A stretch of DNA of 64,000 bases from Hesseltinella vesiculosa (GCA_002104935.1 MCGT01000005.1:248001-312000), one strand, 5' to 3'; positions 31,077 through 42,884 are shown, numbered from the stretch's first letter. Numbers and translations are program-made. The notes: generated by a model from the sequence alone, not told the origin.

Positions 31077-31733
31077 GACAATCAATGATAAGAGCTATCA
31101 AGACACGCTTGTAAATAAATATCAATCTACACACTAGGAAAAGATAATAAAACTGGTGATGATTCTACTTGTGAGGTGAAGCAAGGGGGAATTGTTTTTT
31201 TTTTCAATGATAAAGGGTGTGAAAAAAAAAATCGAAACAAAAAAAAAAAAAACGAGCGTTTATTTTTTTTTTTTTTTTTCTTTGTCTTCATGTTCAAACA
31301 CCGCACTTTGCCTGCTTCATTCTTGCGCCGTTTGCTTTTGCCCATCATCGCATGGTGTTCTTTCTAACAAGAGCCGTCTATCTATGAAGCAAGGTCTTTG
31401 TAAGATTCTTGGGTCTAAAAAAAAGGAGGCGGCTTGAATTTATATTTTGCAACTCGATACATGGAAAAGGATGTTAAGGCGCCTTGCTTTTCTGGCCAAA
31501 CAGCCGCAGACACTCTTTACAAGCAAGTGTGCAAATGATCCCTATATTCAACGTGGCGCCGCTCAATCCGCAACCCAAAGCGAAGGAAAAGGACGGCAGG
31601 TTCCAGAAGAAAAAAGTGAAAACTGAATCGTCGCACCCTGAAGTCTTTTCTACCCATCTTTTGGTAAGCTGAACCTTTCCAACATCTATTCATTTTCCAA
31701 GGGTTTGTGCACTATCACAATAAACTACTAGAT
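31077..31733. other. spacer between SAP and arrestin genes
   Basis: 657-bp spacer containing A and T runs near 31200-31280 and the SAP-gene promoter. A 62-codon plus-strand ORF at 31484-31672 contains a GTAAGC donor-like site but has no downstream partner exon, so I do not call a gene. Confidence 0.5.
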
Positions 31734-33738
31734 CTATTCATGCACAGGGGACATGGCTTGTTGACGTTGGCGCATTTCCCGAAGCGCCTGCTTCTTTTTC
31801 TTTTCAATGAGAGCCAGCAGATCGCCATCGTCATCCGAATCGTCGTCGTCGTCATCGGATAAATACAGGTTCATGGCCAGGTTGGTGGAGATAGAGGTCG
31901 AAGGTGGAGGAGCTGGAGGGGGCGGGCTGGGCCGGGAAGGCTGGGAGGGCGTGATAGGCTCCAAGACCTTTGTTGGCACGTCGTCCATGACGGGAGCAGG
32001 CAATGGAGGTGGCTGATGATTGGACGATGGTGTCCCTTGCATCTGCGGCTGTTGTGGCTGATAGTAGCCATAGTAGCCTGTCGACTGGTTGCCATAATAC
32101 TCGTCGTAATAAGGATACGTTGGCTGCTGTGATGAATGCGGCTGGGCCGGCGGATGGTGCAGTTGCGACATGGAGCCATGCTGCGAATAATAATGCTGCT
32201 GGTTATGGGTGGTGGTGTTGTTCAACAGATCGGGGGTGGAGGACGACCGGTTGAGATGGTGGTTTTGGTAAATGGGGGCCAAGGAAGGCGGGGCAATGTT
32301 GGTAGCAACTCCAGCGCCAGCACCGGCAGAGAGGCGCGACAGGTTTTCCAAGGAATGCGTCGATTGCCGTGAGGAAATGGACCCATAGGATTGATGTGAC
32401 ATGGTGGAGTTGGAGCGGACGACATCACTGGGCTTGGAGGATTTGGTGAGTGAGGTTGAAGACACGATGGAGTACCGCTTGTCATCCAGCAAGTCGTTGA
32501 CTTCGTCGTCATCATCGTCACTGAGCATTGTTTCGCCAAACATCTCTACCAGCCCGTCATCGTCATCGTCAATCGGCACATCGGCTCGTGGCCAGGTGCC
32601 GACCACGAACGGCATTTCCATTGTCGACGTCTGTGGCACCTTGCTCTTGGCTGTTGCTAATTGGACGCGGATACGGATCTTGTAATGGATATGGAGGGTT
32701 TTGTCTTTGTAGCGGATCGTCGGAGGCGTCGATGTGGGAATCATCCATTGAACTGTCATTGACTGCGAAAAGTTGTACGGCCCGATAATATTCACATCAT
32801 GACTCATCGTCTTGAGAATATCTTCGGTGGAGGAGGTGATCCTAAGAGAGATAAAATAGGGTGTCAACCATGCGTCTTGATTGTCAGCTGGGCTGGGTTA
32901 CTTTTGCGTCCGGATTTCCACTGTGCGCACCATTTCTACGTCCAAGGCTCCCGGTTGTGAATAGGGCTCAAAATGGTTGATCACGATCTTCAATGGCACC
33001 GTTTCACCTGTACATAAATATATATAAAATGAGAACCTGCCCACGTAGGACATTCTTTACCTCGGGTGTAGCCGTATCTTGGTATAGACATGGAGAGCTG
33101 GCATTTTTGATTGTACTTTATACCAGGTAATAAAACATCCATGGATTTGTCTTGCGACTTGGTGAATTGGGCCGAGGTGACGTCAATCAATTCCAAAATG
33201 GGCACGGTATATGTCACTTTGGCACACAACGATTCTGGTACCATGGGTCGATTGTGAATAGCCGTCAGCGTGTATTTGATCTTGGTCTTGCGCTTGTCAA
33301 ACTACCTCGTCAGAAAAAAAAAAAAGTCAGTTCCTCATTTTTCATGCACAATGATGCCTTACCTCCATGGTACTCGGCAAGTCCTCTGGCACTTTGAATT
33401 CAAACGGAAAGCTATGCAGCTTTGCGTCCAGAACGGTAGATTTGCCTTCATCAGCTGACACTGGTATCTGGCGACTGTTGTAAAATAGCTGGATAGTTTC
33501 CTTATCCTTGATAGACACGTGCACTTGGCCAATAAACCTGACAATGATATGATTCGTCTTTGTCGGATTCTTTGGATGTACTAGCACAGAACCTAAAAAT
33601 AACAACAGCGTTGGCTATCATCTCTCTTTTTTTTCGTTTACCCTTGATGGTTTCCCCAGGAAAATAAAACTTCTCTTCATTGAGCCGAATATCAATGGCT
33701 TTGTTCGTTTTATTTCGGCTTCGGCTTCGCATATGCAT
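31734..33738 (-). CDS. alpha-arrestin-like protein
   Basis: Probable adaptor for ubiquitin-mediated trafficking or signalling. Five exons on the minus strand: 33738-33642, 33592-33363, 33301-33061, 33007-32902 and 32841-31734, 593 residues. Arrestin N-domain: LNEEKFYFPGETIKG, IIVRFIGQVHVSI, FPFEFKVPEDLPSTME. Arrestin C-domain: KIKYTLTAIHNRPM, VLLPGIKYNQKCQLSM, IPRYGYTRGETVPLKIVI, IIGPYNFSQSMTVQWMIP, then LHIHYKIRIRVQLA and the MEMPFVVGTWP strand. The remaining 260 residues are low complexity, with acidic patches (VPIDDDDDGLVEMFG, LSDDDDDEVNDLL), Tyr/Gln-rich sequence and Pro stretches. I do not see a strict PPxY motif, so Rsp5/Nedd4 recruitment is not evident. Start ATG at 33738; a second in-frame ATG lies two codons later. 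Confidence 0.88.
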
Positions 33739-34362
33739 GCAAAATTATAAAGGTACGAATAAAAAGAATGGGAAAAAGTAAGGAAGAAGGGTTCAAAAAA
33801 AAAAAAAAAAAAAAAAACTGTGTGCGCCTTTCAATTTTTCAGGTCAGCCAATGATCTTGCCCGATTCACCCAGCCAAATGCCTGCCAAGCACTGCCACAA
33901 AAAAATCATTTCATTCTCCCTTCCCATTGACAAATGCCTTTTTCAAATTCGGCACTACCCCAAACGCGTCCTTTCTGAGTTCATTCCTGCCCTCGGGAAT
34001 TCCCCTGAGATTCCTCCTCCATGCTTCTCTATTATTTCTGGCATTCCAATCACCCGGTAAAGCCATTCTTGAAAGTAGTAAAGATAGGCATTAAAAAAAG
34101 TATCGAGGATGCTCTTGCCTGCCTATCTCTTTGTGTAGCAAAATACAGGCCACTTCGATTTTTTTTATCAAATCCAAAACGATGGAGTAAATGCGATGAA
34201 CCACACAGTTCTCGGAAGATCCTCTATAAGCAATCACCCGTTCTTGTGTCCACTCCCCCCACGCCACCTCGACTGACTCCATGGTTTCCAATACTTCACT
34301 TGTTCCGCTCCTTTGCTATCCACGCTTGACCACCGGTCACGCTTTATTTTTCTACAAGTCTA
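33739..34362. other. spacer upstream of arrestin gene
   Basis: 624-bp spacer with a poly(A) run of about 22 at 33797-33818. It contains the promoter of the arrestin gene and the 3' UTR of the CHORD gene. No gene recognised. Confidence 0.5.
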
Positions 34363-35548
34363 TTACTTTAGGTGCAAGGGAGAATCGGAAGTGTATTGCA
34401 TCTACGCAAAAAGATTGGTTAAACAAAACAATAAAAGCTGTGACGCAGCTTACCTCCTTGGCTCCCACCGTGCCAACACCACCCGTGATACCAAACGTCG
34501 TCCAAGTCTTGACATCGTCGTTGGGTTCCAAACTAGCCCACGACACACCACTCGTCTTTTTCAGAGTGACTTCCACCTTGGTTGTCAGCACAGTAAAGGA
34601 AGAGGCTTCGACGTCGATCGAATGGAACAGAGGGAAATGTTTGGTGTAGCGCTTTTGATCCTTCATCTTGATGTCCACATCAAAGCCACGCTCGGCAAAC
34701 GTGACCTTGGTGTCTTCCTTGTTCTTGGCAAAGATGCTGACAATCACGCTCATTTGCGTTTGGTACCAATCCATCCGGCAGTCCACCTGTTCCTCCTTGT
34801 CGCTCTTTTGGCCCACAAACAGATGCTTGCCTTGCTTGCACCCGCTAATCTTGAGGAACTCTTCAAATTCCAGCACCTTGCGAGGACAGCAGCTCCAGCC
34901 CTTGGAGCCTTCATGGAACACAGGCGCGCCGGGGTGATACTGGCATGCAGCTTCTGGCCCCTCGTTTCGGTTGGTTGCGTCGTCCTTGTATGTCACGCCA
35001 CAGCCTCGGCGCTTGCACGTCGTTCCCACCGCAACGGGTATCGCTTCGTCGTCTTCTTCCTCTACTTCAGGCTCCACTTGTTTCTTTGTTTCCACAGGCG
35101 TGTGCGATTCCAAGGGCGAATGCGTCACGGGTGCTCCGTACACTTCCACCCCATCCTTGACCGACGTTGCTTCCTTGACCTGCTCCTTCTTTTCCACAGG
35201 CTTGCTGGCCGGCTTTTCATCCGTGTGTTTTCCATATGTGCATCCAGGCAGCTTTAAGAAATCATCAAAATCAATCACTCGTTTTTGGCAGCAAGACCAT
35301 CCCTTGAGACCTAACCCATGGCAAACTAATGTGAGCATCTCGATCATTCCTGCATCTCGCCCTTACCCTCGTGGAACACAGGAGCGCCACTATGATATTG
35401 GCATTCTACATGGAAACGTATGGAACCAGTTAGAAAAAGGACCCCCGAAGCATCTCTTCAAAGTGCAATCAATGATTTTTTTACCATTCTCTTCGCTGCC
35501 TGTGGGATCATACTCTTTGCCACAGCCTTGATGTGTACACTTGATCAT
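34363..35548 (-). CDS. CHORDC1: CHORD-CS protein (CHORDC1/RAR1 type)
   Basis: Hsp90 co-chaperone with two zinc-binding CHORD domains and a CS domain. Four exons on the minus strand: 35548-35485, 35405-35367, 35310-34454 and 34401-34363; 332 residues, the same length as human CHORDC1. CHORD1 is split over three exons: MIKCTHQGCGKEYDP, ECQYHSGAPVFHEG, LKGWSCCQKRV. CHORD2: CKRRGCGVTYKDD, CQYHPGAPVFHEGSKGWSCC, then ISGCKQGKH. CS domain at about residues 220-315: DWYQTQMSVIVSIFAKN, then VDIKMKDQKRYTKHFPLF, VTLKKTSGVSWASLEP. The final exon adds only 12 residues after a CGTAG acceptor. Having both CHORD and CS domains resembles the animal protein; plant RAR1 lacks CS. Confidence 0.95.
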
Positions 35549-35894
35549 GATGTTCAATCGATCAGGAAGTTGGAAAGAAAGAGAGATTTAAAAAAAAAAA
35601 ATTGACGGCCCACAGAGCCAATGAAAATTGGAGGCCGTTTCATTTCTGCACGCAAAAAAAAAAACATTCTCCCTGGCTGGGTTACTGCTAGGTGCCACTC
35701 TCTTGTCGTTGCTCGTGGTATAGTATACTCAATCGATGATGAACCGTTACCAGGACTTGCACAACCAGCTTAGGCGCGATTTCCGCCCAAGGTCTGATTA
35801 AATGTAGCCTAAGGCTTCCTCAACCTCCATCCAATAAAAAGAGAGAGTAGAAGACGTTGGACGTGTGAGCAAAGGGGCAGTGACAGGACACTAG
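35549..35894. other. start of the gene-poor region
   Basis: Promoter side of the CHORD gene, then unique AT-rich sequence with poly(A) runs (35590, 35655). No gene seen. Confidence 0.4.
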
Positions 35895-36140
35895 ATGAGC
35901 TTTCTAAAAGCCACGATGGATGAAATGGACCAGTATCCGCATATGAAAGGCTATGACCTCGTGATGGATAATGCCTCCATCCATGTATCGGTTGATATAG
36001 CTAAATAGGTCGAATCTCGCGGTTACCGCTGTGTCTACTTGCCGCCCTAGTCTCCTGAACTTAACCCAATTGAACAGTTTTGGTCTGTGGTTAAGAGTAA
36101 AGTTAAACGGCACAAGTTGCTAGAAACCGAGACACTGACT
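35895..36140 (+). pseudogene. decayed DDE-type transposase fragment (Tc1/mariner-IS630 like)
   Basis: A plus-strand frame beginning MSFLKATMDEMDQ reads through two stop codons and contains the DDE_3 landmarks MDNASIHV (second catalytic Asp region) and, after an in-frame stop, SPELNPIEQFW (Pro-Glu-Leu-Asn-Pro block typical of Tc1/mariner and IS630 transposases). The N-terminal DNA-binding part and the first Asp are not found upstream. The stops show that it is inactive. Terminal inverted repeats were not located. Confidence 0.75.
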
Positions 36141-36159
36141 AAGTGCTATCTGGAATGCT

Positions 36160-36925
36160 TGTCTCTTTCTTGGTCTTGCCTTTCCGCATGGGCACCTAAT
36201 CTACTGAAATCGTCATTGTCATCCAACCACCAGCGACTTCCACCGATCTGCGAAATCGTACATGAAAAGCCTCACTTACGAGTCATTTCACATTACTATT
36301 CACAAAGCCACAATGACACCATCGTCAAACAGCAAGGATGCACTGCATCCTTGGCTGAATACGGGTGTCAACTTTATGCATAATTGCGTCGTCATTGACA
36401 AGCCAGCAGTCTAACCTCCTACTCTCCATCACATAGAAAACTGAGCATTGAGCCTCTGCTTACAATTCAACCCCTAAACCTGCCTTATTTTAACCAGCAT
36501 GGTGCTTCAAGGAATCTTCTGTGTTCCTGCAAGTTTATTAAAAATCTCTTTTTAAAAATCAATAGGACGCCATGCATTGTTGTAATCACTAGACCCAGCT
36601 CGTGAATCCCTGTCGAATGCACTTGCAGCGAGGCCTTGGAGACCAGTGTTGAGGAAGTTGTGAGAAAAAGAAGAAGTGAAAAAATAAATCGCAGGGCAGG
36701 CTTTTTTATTCGTTGACCACTTGCTGAGCCTTGACTAGGTCAAGCCTAGGATTGTAACAACATCGACTTTTTGATCTAGGAGAGCTAATGTCTTTTCTTT
36801 GAAACCACAAAGAGAAGATATATTTTGTAGGTGACAGCCCAATTTTCAGAAGGATTGAATAGTCATTGCGTGGTTTTACTCATGACAACAGGCGAAGGCT
36901 ACCATTCCCGATTTGGAAGAAAAAG
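36160..36925 (+). repeat. dispersed repeat R1, copy 1
   Basis: Matches 47335-48065 and 55910-56465 in the same orientation. Shared landmarks: TGGGCACCTAATCTACTG, CATGAAAAGCCTCACT, TTTATGCATAATTGCGTCGT, CTACTCTCCATC, CAAGGAATCTT, GACGCCATGCATTGTTGT and GGAGACCA. It includes a degenerate coding tail (read PHLRVISHYYSQS here and PHVRLIPHYFSRS in copy 3), so R1 may be the 3' part of a mobile element plus its trailer. Confidence 0.7.
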
Positions 36926-37900
36926 GTCAATAGAAAAAATGGCAGAGTGAGCGAATGACGGAGGCAAAAACAAGTGTATGGATGGTCGATGTAGAGGCAT
37001 GGTGGATGAGTAAATCCATAGTTTTACGATAGTGTAGAATGAATGGTTGAGGAGATATATGTAGGAAAGTCTGTGGGCGTGTAAGCGGAAGAAAGAGCAA
37101 AATAGGTGTACCAGAGAAGGGGAATGCCAGAACTTGTGCATAATCTTGGTGTGGTTCTTGTTTCGCAAAAGCTTGATTTTATGGGCAACACTATCATCAC
37201 CTACCCTGCTGCGACAGATGATTATCTACTTTACAACCGGCGCTCTCGCTTTGTCTCGGGATCGCCATGATCCTGTCGTTGGTGAGGCGCGCAGCTTTTG
37301 GTGTCTACGTAGCGGATGTTCCACCCACTTTATCGAAGATGAGTTACACCTGCCATGTCATCCCGCTTGCTTACATCGCAAAGGATTGTCACCTATCAGT
37401 GACATCAGTGTATGGTAAAAAAAAAAAAAAAAAAAGCGGAACAGTCATCGTCATCCACTTTTTTTTTCCTTCAACGGTGACGATGTCATTGACAGGTACT
37501 GTACTCTCACTTTGTTCGTAATGACAACCACACTTTGTTCATTTCCAATGATCGTCAAGCCACCACTGCTGTGTACAGTACTCCCCAGGTGCCCTCGAAA
37601 AAATAGGTGTCATTCAGCGAGCGCAGCTCTTACGATCAATCCCACAAAAGTATATTTTGGCGACCTGCGTACTGAAGTGGAAGCGTGTGCATACATATGC
37701 AAAATGAAGTTGATCGGGGACCCGTTGTTCTCCTCTATGGATCTCACATCCCAGCGATGCAGCTTCCTTTGGAGCTGGCCGAGTCAATGAAGTTGCAGAT
37801 GACGCCTCTTATGTTGGTATTGGGCATGACCGTGGCTATTCCTACCTTAGCGACACTGCTAATGGTTTAGGAGATCATCACTTGAGTTTTATTGGAAAAC
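36926..37900 (+). pseudogene. repeat R2, copy 1 with decayed coding sequence
   Basis: Parallels 56400-57370 and, in reverse, 46715-47230. The segment near 37130-37260 reads LVHNLGVVLVSQKLDFMG and, further right, a second segment near 37760-37900 reads GHDRGYSYLSDTANGLG, corresponding to a GYSYLNHPSNRFG segment in the 57 kb copy. Stops, a poly(A) insertion near 37417 and frame changes show decay. The family is probably that of the 57 kb copy (RecQ-like/TLH type). Confidence 0.5.
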
Positions 37901-38197
37901 CTGCTGATTAAATCAAGCATCACGCAACTTGATGGTTCATAGACCGCAGTGCTTGTCAAGGAATGGTTCGGTCATGTGTTTTCCCTTTGCATTCTTTTCT
38001 CCTAGTCAACACCCGCTAAATCATTTTCTGGCGTGCAAGAAAGTAAATAAAGTACGTGCGAAATCATTTTTAGTGCATACCCTCTAGCCCTTCCCTCTGA
38101 TGTCTAAGATAGATGCAGTTTTAACTAAGGTCATTTCTGAACATTTTTTTATTGGTATGCAAATTTGGCGTGAAATTGTCTATAGCGATTTTGTACT

Positions 38198-38440
38198 GCG
38201 ATTTTTGATCAGATCGCCTGGGGGTTCCCTGGTGAAAATGGCCGATTTTTCATCTTTTTTAGCTGATGAGTCGGAGGTGCCAAAACGAAATCGACCAAAA
38301 GTTGGCTGGGTAACCTTGACGCATCGACCTGGTATTTGCAGGACTATCTTTACTCATACATCTCAGCGCCCATACAAAATATCAAATCGATCCAATCACT
38401 GCAAAGTGCTGTTCATCCTACTGCTTTTTTTTTTTTTTCA
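38198..38440 (+). repeat. dispersed repeat B, copy B
   Basis: Matches 55601-55850 over its whole length and 10328-10445 (minus) over the first 118 bp. It ends in a poly(T) run at 38426-38439. Landmarks: TTTTTGATCAGATCGCC, AAAATGGCCGATTTTT, AAAGTGCTGT. Confidence 0.7.
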
Positions 38441-39469
38441 AAATGAAAAAGAATTTGGATGGCCATATTTAACCTCCGCACCGCCCTTTCGATTCCTGAT
38501 CGAGCACAGAAGCCTGGTGCTTGTCCGTGAATACTGCCCTGCCTATCAAAATGTGATCCAGATGTCGAAAGCGTAACCAATTGTCTACAAACTATTCCTA
38601 TGTATCCGTTTCCTCTTCCCGTGTCGTACCTAGTCCAGTGACGACCGTTTCCTCGTCCAGAGCAGCTCCAAAACATTAACGATTTGAAATGGTGCCACCT
38701 TTCTTTCTGGAGACTGCACGAATGGTTGATCTGCAAGCCATTCTTCTGAATACATCAGATTTTCCTTTTCCAGGCACACAACAGTCATGTCGTGGTTTTC
38801 CCAATGGACGTGCCTGCTTATAAAAACATTTCTGAGGCTGAAAAAAAAAGCAATGCTCACGCCAGATGATTGAGTAAATCCATTGATGAAGTAAACGTCT
38901 ATAAGATCATGCGAGTGTCAGATTTAGCGATAAAAATGGACTTGATGACAATGATTTGCTGCCTTGGTGTGAACTGATAAAAAATCTGCAGAGGCACTGC
39001 AATTTCGGAACAAGCACACGTGGATGATCTGAAATTTTTCCAAGCATCTACATTCTTATTTTTCCATCCTCTTACACGCCATCCCTGTCAAAAGAACGAT
39101 ATTATCCTTTTACGTTCAGATTCATAATAACTCTTGCAACTTGCACTATTGCCTTGGTCCAATGCAGATGCAGTCGCCAAGGATTCAAGTCGGTCGTTGA
39201 CGGAATGAAAAAAGATTAGCATCGAGCTCTGCAGACCATAGCGAGAGCAAAAGGCATGGTTGCTTGACATTACGATTAAAGATGTGATGCTGTTGCAGTT
39301 CTTGTCATTTCTCTATTATTTTCAACGGCGGAAAGGAACAAGGACGTTCAGAGAAAAAAAGTAAAAAAGGTGAACGCCGAAGAAAAAAAATGAAGGAAGG
39401 CGAAACGTGATTGGCTAAATTAATTTATCTCTGTTTGGATGTGAACCGACAGTTTGGTGCTACTGGTCT
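38441..39469. other. gene-free stretch
   Basis: No conserved coding sequence. Several ORFs under 110 codons lack any recognisable family. Composition AT-rich with A runs. Confidence 0.4.
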
Positions 39470-40404
39470 GTGCCACGTCTATCATCATCAATGTTTCGTG
39501 CCATCATTGTCCTATTTCCAGAAAATAGCTTTTTGAACAAGAACAAGCGACAGCCATGGCTTTGCTTGGTTTGGACATACACTCGGTGTCACCTCAACAG
39601 CCTGAACCTCCTTGGTTCTCACTGGTTCCCACAGAAGTCTGGAAAAAAAAGAGAAAAATGGGTTTTGAAACTACGCTATGGTAAGCTGATCCTAATGACG
39701 AAGAGCTTTCCTCAAGAAAGCATTCCTTCACCCCTCCCCCCATTCTTTTCTTTTTCCCACATCATTTATTTTTGGTCTTTTCGTAACATTTTCACATGAA
39801 ACGATAATGGAAAGCTTTTCGTAAAAAGCCCTGATTTCATTTCAAAGACTGAGAAGATCAATAAACCTGACGAGCAATCTACATCTAAATATTTCGGTAG
39901 CAGTGTTTTTTCGAGCCAATGACTTCACCTATTTACATAGGTTGTATGAATGGAAATAAGGCAGGCTGTTAATGACTAAACACAGTTGCATTTCTTGTTT
40001 ACTTGAAGTCATGCATTCGACCTGCTGAGAAAAAAAAATTGAGAGGTGAGGCGTAGCAGAAAATGGACTGGATGGCCTGGAGCTTTTTTTCTTGACACTT
40101 TTTGCTGTCAATTCTGGTAACACAATCCTTTTGACCATTCTCCTTTCTAAATGTTTCAGTTCGAAGTTTTCGTAAAGATATGAGTAGATCATTACCGTTT
40201 AAGTAAAGGGAGAAACCACTCTCCCATTTTTTTTGTTTTTCCCACACGCATTCCATCCAAAAAATTACTTTTTAGAACAAGAACAGGCTTTACTTGCTTT
40301 GGACATTTTTTTTCAAAGGACAGCTTTACGTGCCTTTTAAAAAAAAAGGATGCATCTACAAAAATATAAAAAGGGCAAGTTCCTACCTTCGTTTTTTCAC
40401 TTCA

Positions 40405-40535
40405 CTTGCTCTTGGTCTCTCCCTTGGTCTCTTCCTTGGTCTCTTCCCTTGGTCTCTTCCCTTGGTCTCTTCCCTTGGTCTCTTCCCTTGGTCTGGCTCC
40501 CCTTCGCTTGGCCTGGCTCCCCTTCGCTAGGATTG
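40405..40535 (+). repeat. minisatellite, about 15-bp unit
   Basis: Tandem units of CTTCCCTTGGTCTCT, starting with shorter variants and ending in CTTGGCCTGGCTCCCCTTCG units. The translated Ser-Leu-Gly-Leu-Phe-Pro-Trp repeat is an artefact. Confidence 0.85.
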
Positions 40536-40817
40536 GCTGCCTTCCCTTTGTCAAGACTCAAGACTTCTGTCCCCTCTTCTCTCTTTCCCTCTCTCTCTTT
40601 TTTTTTCCCTCTCAAGGATGTTGGGCAATGAGCAGCAGCTTGTTTTGTCCAGTTACTCACTTTGAATTCTCTGTTTACGGTGTTGTTACAGTTCCAAAGG
40701 TAAGTAGCAGCTGAGTAAAAAAAAAAAACGCTCACTGACAAACTTGGTATGTTGATAGTCTCTGCGGTCAAGTTTTGTTGAATACCCTTGGTGGTGGGGT
40801 GGAGGTAAGGGGAGGGG

Positions 40818-40940
40818 AGTGGGGATTGGGGAGTGGGAGTGGAGTGGGGAGTGGGGAGTGGGAGTGGGAGTGGGAGTGGGAGTGGGAGTGGGAGTGGGAG
40901 TGGGAGTGGGAGTGGGAGTGGGAGTGGGAGTGGGGGAGAG
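40818..40940 (+). repeat. (GGGAGT)n hexanucleotide array
   Basis: About fourteen perfect GGGAGT/GTGGGA units at the right, with imperfect G-rich units at the left. The G-rich strand has many GGG triplets spaced by three bases, so it could form G-quadruplexes. The reverse reading gives a Pro-Thr repeat that is not a protein. Confidence 0.9.
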
Positions 40941-41225
40941 AAAAGCGGTATTAACAAAAATTGGCCAATTAGGCAATGGTTCCTTTATGTCCTTCGGGTG
41001 TAATGGGTAAGTAACAAGAAAAAAAAACGCTCATTGCCCGCATCCTTTCCCTTTTCCTACCCTACCTTTCCCTTGCACTTGAAATAAATAAAATCTCATA
41101 CCTTTGCCCTTTTTCAAAATAAAACTGTATTTTTTTAAAAAAACATCATAATATTTATTTGATGATAACAGAGATGTCTTGTCCCAAAGAATGGTAAAAA
41201 CCAAAGCCGTATTGTGCAGTTTTTT

Positions 41226-41380
41226 TTTTTTTTTGAAAACCGGTGAAAGAAGTTTGGTAACACAGCAACTTGCAGCATTTTACTCTTTCAATTTCAATAC
41301 CGTTCTTACCTTGTGCATGTCTTTAGTTAGACTTAGCTCTAAACTATAATATGAAACCAAGAATGCCTAGTCAATTGATC
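41226..41380 (-). repeat. short repeat family, inverted copy
   Basis: Its reverse complement is similar to 46567-46710 and to 42660-42790: an AAAATGAAA block near the TTTAAAGATTAGA / TTTAAAGTTTAGA sequence, a TAGAGTAAA block, TTGGTAACAC and a closing poly(A). Indicates a small dispersed element present in both orientations. Confidence 0.5.
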
Positions 41381-42589
41381 TGCAGGAAAAATCAATGAAA
41401 TGACAAAAAAAAAAAAATGATTTAAAGCGATAGGAAAAAAAAGGGGGTTTGAAACTATGCACTGACAGGCTATCCTTGTGAAAAAAAATATTTCTATCTT
41501 GGAGGCAGTAAGCAAATCGGTCGTTGCATGAAACTTGACGCGATTGATTTTTAATCATCCTGTTAAAATAAAAAGTTGAAGAATCTCGGCATCACAACGT
41601 TTGAAAATCATTTTCTCGATGTCTTGTACTGACGTCTTACTTTTAGAACACCTTTCTCGCATCCTTGATTCCAAACTTTAAAATGAAAGCAATATGCCTT
41701 TCCCAAAACGTTTCCATTGTTCTTCAATCATGTGAAAAAGAAGAAAGCTAAAAATAAAGGAAAATGAAAGGGGGGGAAACGGGAAAAAGCCAAAGATGTC
41801 TTGATTGATTATCTGTCGTTGCCGTTTTAAGCCAGGCAAAAAGAAACGACCCCCAAATTTTTTTCTTATTTTTCCAACATCGCTTTTTTGCAGCCAATTA
41901 TTTTTTTTTCTAAAATGAAATGAAGTACACATGATATTAAATAGCGTATCTGATTTTATTTTAAAGCTACGGACAAGGTTCTCCACAAAGAAACAAAAAG
42001 TAAAAATTTGTCACCTGGATCGCCCTGCAATGGCGTAGTTTGAAACCACTTTTTTTCATCCTTTTTGGTCCGTGCAGTGTTGCTTCGTTGAAATGTTCTT
42101 GAAAGACGAAAACGGCAGTTTATTTTGAAAAGGCAAACACATGATAGTTTATTGACATTATTTGTAAGGGCGCCAGCAACGCGCGATAGGAATGGCGAGA
42201 TGATGAAAATGGATGTGGGATAAAACCAAAAAAAAGGGGGGGTGCGTTGGTTTGCCGTTTTAGCAGCGAATGATTATCGATGCAATGGTGGGCTGAATTT
42301 GCTTGCAACCAAGTCTACTCACACGCACATATGAAGTTAGAGTAGAGCCGAATTTGGTGAAGGAGTAGGGTTGAAAAGGATTGTGTCACCAAGTTTGAAA
42401 GGGCATGAAAAAAAAAAAAAGCTTGGTGTCACATCTTAAAACTCGTGAGCAAACAAAAAAAAGCAAGGTGGCAACCCCTTAACCAGCTTCTTCTTGCAAG
42501 CTAAAAAAATGTCTCCATTGTTCTTCAATCATGTGAAAATAAAAATAATGGGGGGACTCGCTTGTCCATGGCCATAAAAATGGAAATCA

Positions 42590-42790
42590 ACATGTCACTG
42601 CATTGTTTCAATCCCCTTTTTTTCCCATCGCTTTATTCATGATTTTTTTGGCTCTGTTGCTCTTCTCATTTTAAAGTTTAGACCAAGGCTATCTACGGAC
42701 TTGCATAGAGTAAAAAAAGGACAGAGTAAAAGGCTGTCAAGTTACTGTGTTACCAAGTTTCTTCACCTGTTTTGAAAAAAAAAAAAAAAA
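42590..42790 (+). repeat. short repeat family, direct copy
   Basis: Similar to 46490-46710: AATCCCCTTTTTTTCCC, then CATTTTAAAG, ACAGAGTAAAAGGCT / ACAGAGTAAAGGGCT, AAGTTACTG, ending in a poly(A) after TTTTGAA. No coding content. Confidence 0.55.
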
Positions 42791-42884
42791 CTTGAAACAT
42801 TCTTCAAATAAACCAAATCATGATTTTACTTCAAAAAGTATAAAAGACAGGCCATTCTGTCGACTTTCTCGCTTTTTTTCTTTC

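Larger units (their letters stand above)
39470..41030 (+). repeat. large diverged repeat, copy I
   Basis: Co-linear with 43640-44850 at many landmarks: CACCCCTCCCCCCAT (39728 and 43873), TTATTTTTGGTCTTTTCGT / TTATTTTTAGTCTTTTCGT, GAGAGGTGAGGCGTAGCA / GAGAGGTGAAGCGTAGCA, ATGACACTTTTTACTGTCAA-type blocks, GATGTTGG, and the TAAAAAAAAAAAACGCTCA / TAAAAAAAAAAACTAGCCA ends. No intact ORF. Two minisatellites are inserted in or grown within this copy. Confidence 0.65.

Noticed and set aside
31484..31672. Plus-strand exon-like ORF with a GTAAGC donor
   Set aside because: No downstream exon before the convergent arrestin gene; could not be supported as a gene.
36087..36383. 98-codon plus ORF after the transposase fossil
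   Set aside because: It joins the transposase end to repeat R1; composition and position fit decay rather than a gene.
40397..40976. ORFs with Pro-Thr or Ser-Leu-Gly-Leu-Phe-Pro repeats on both strands
   Set aside because: Translation of the hexanucleotide and 15-bp minisatellites.
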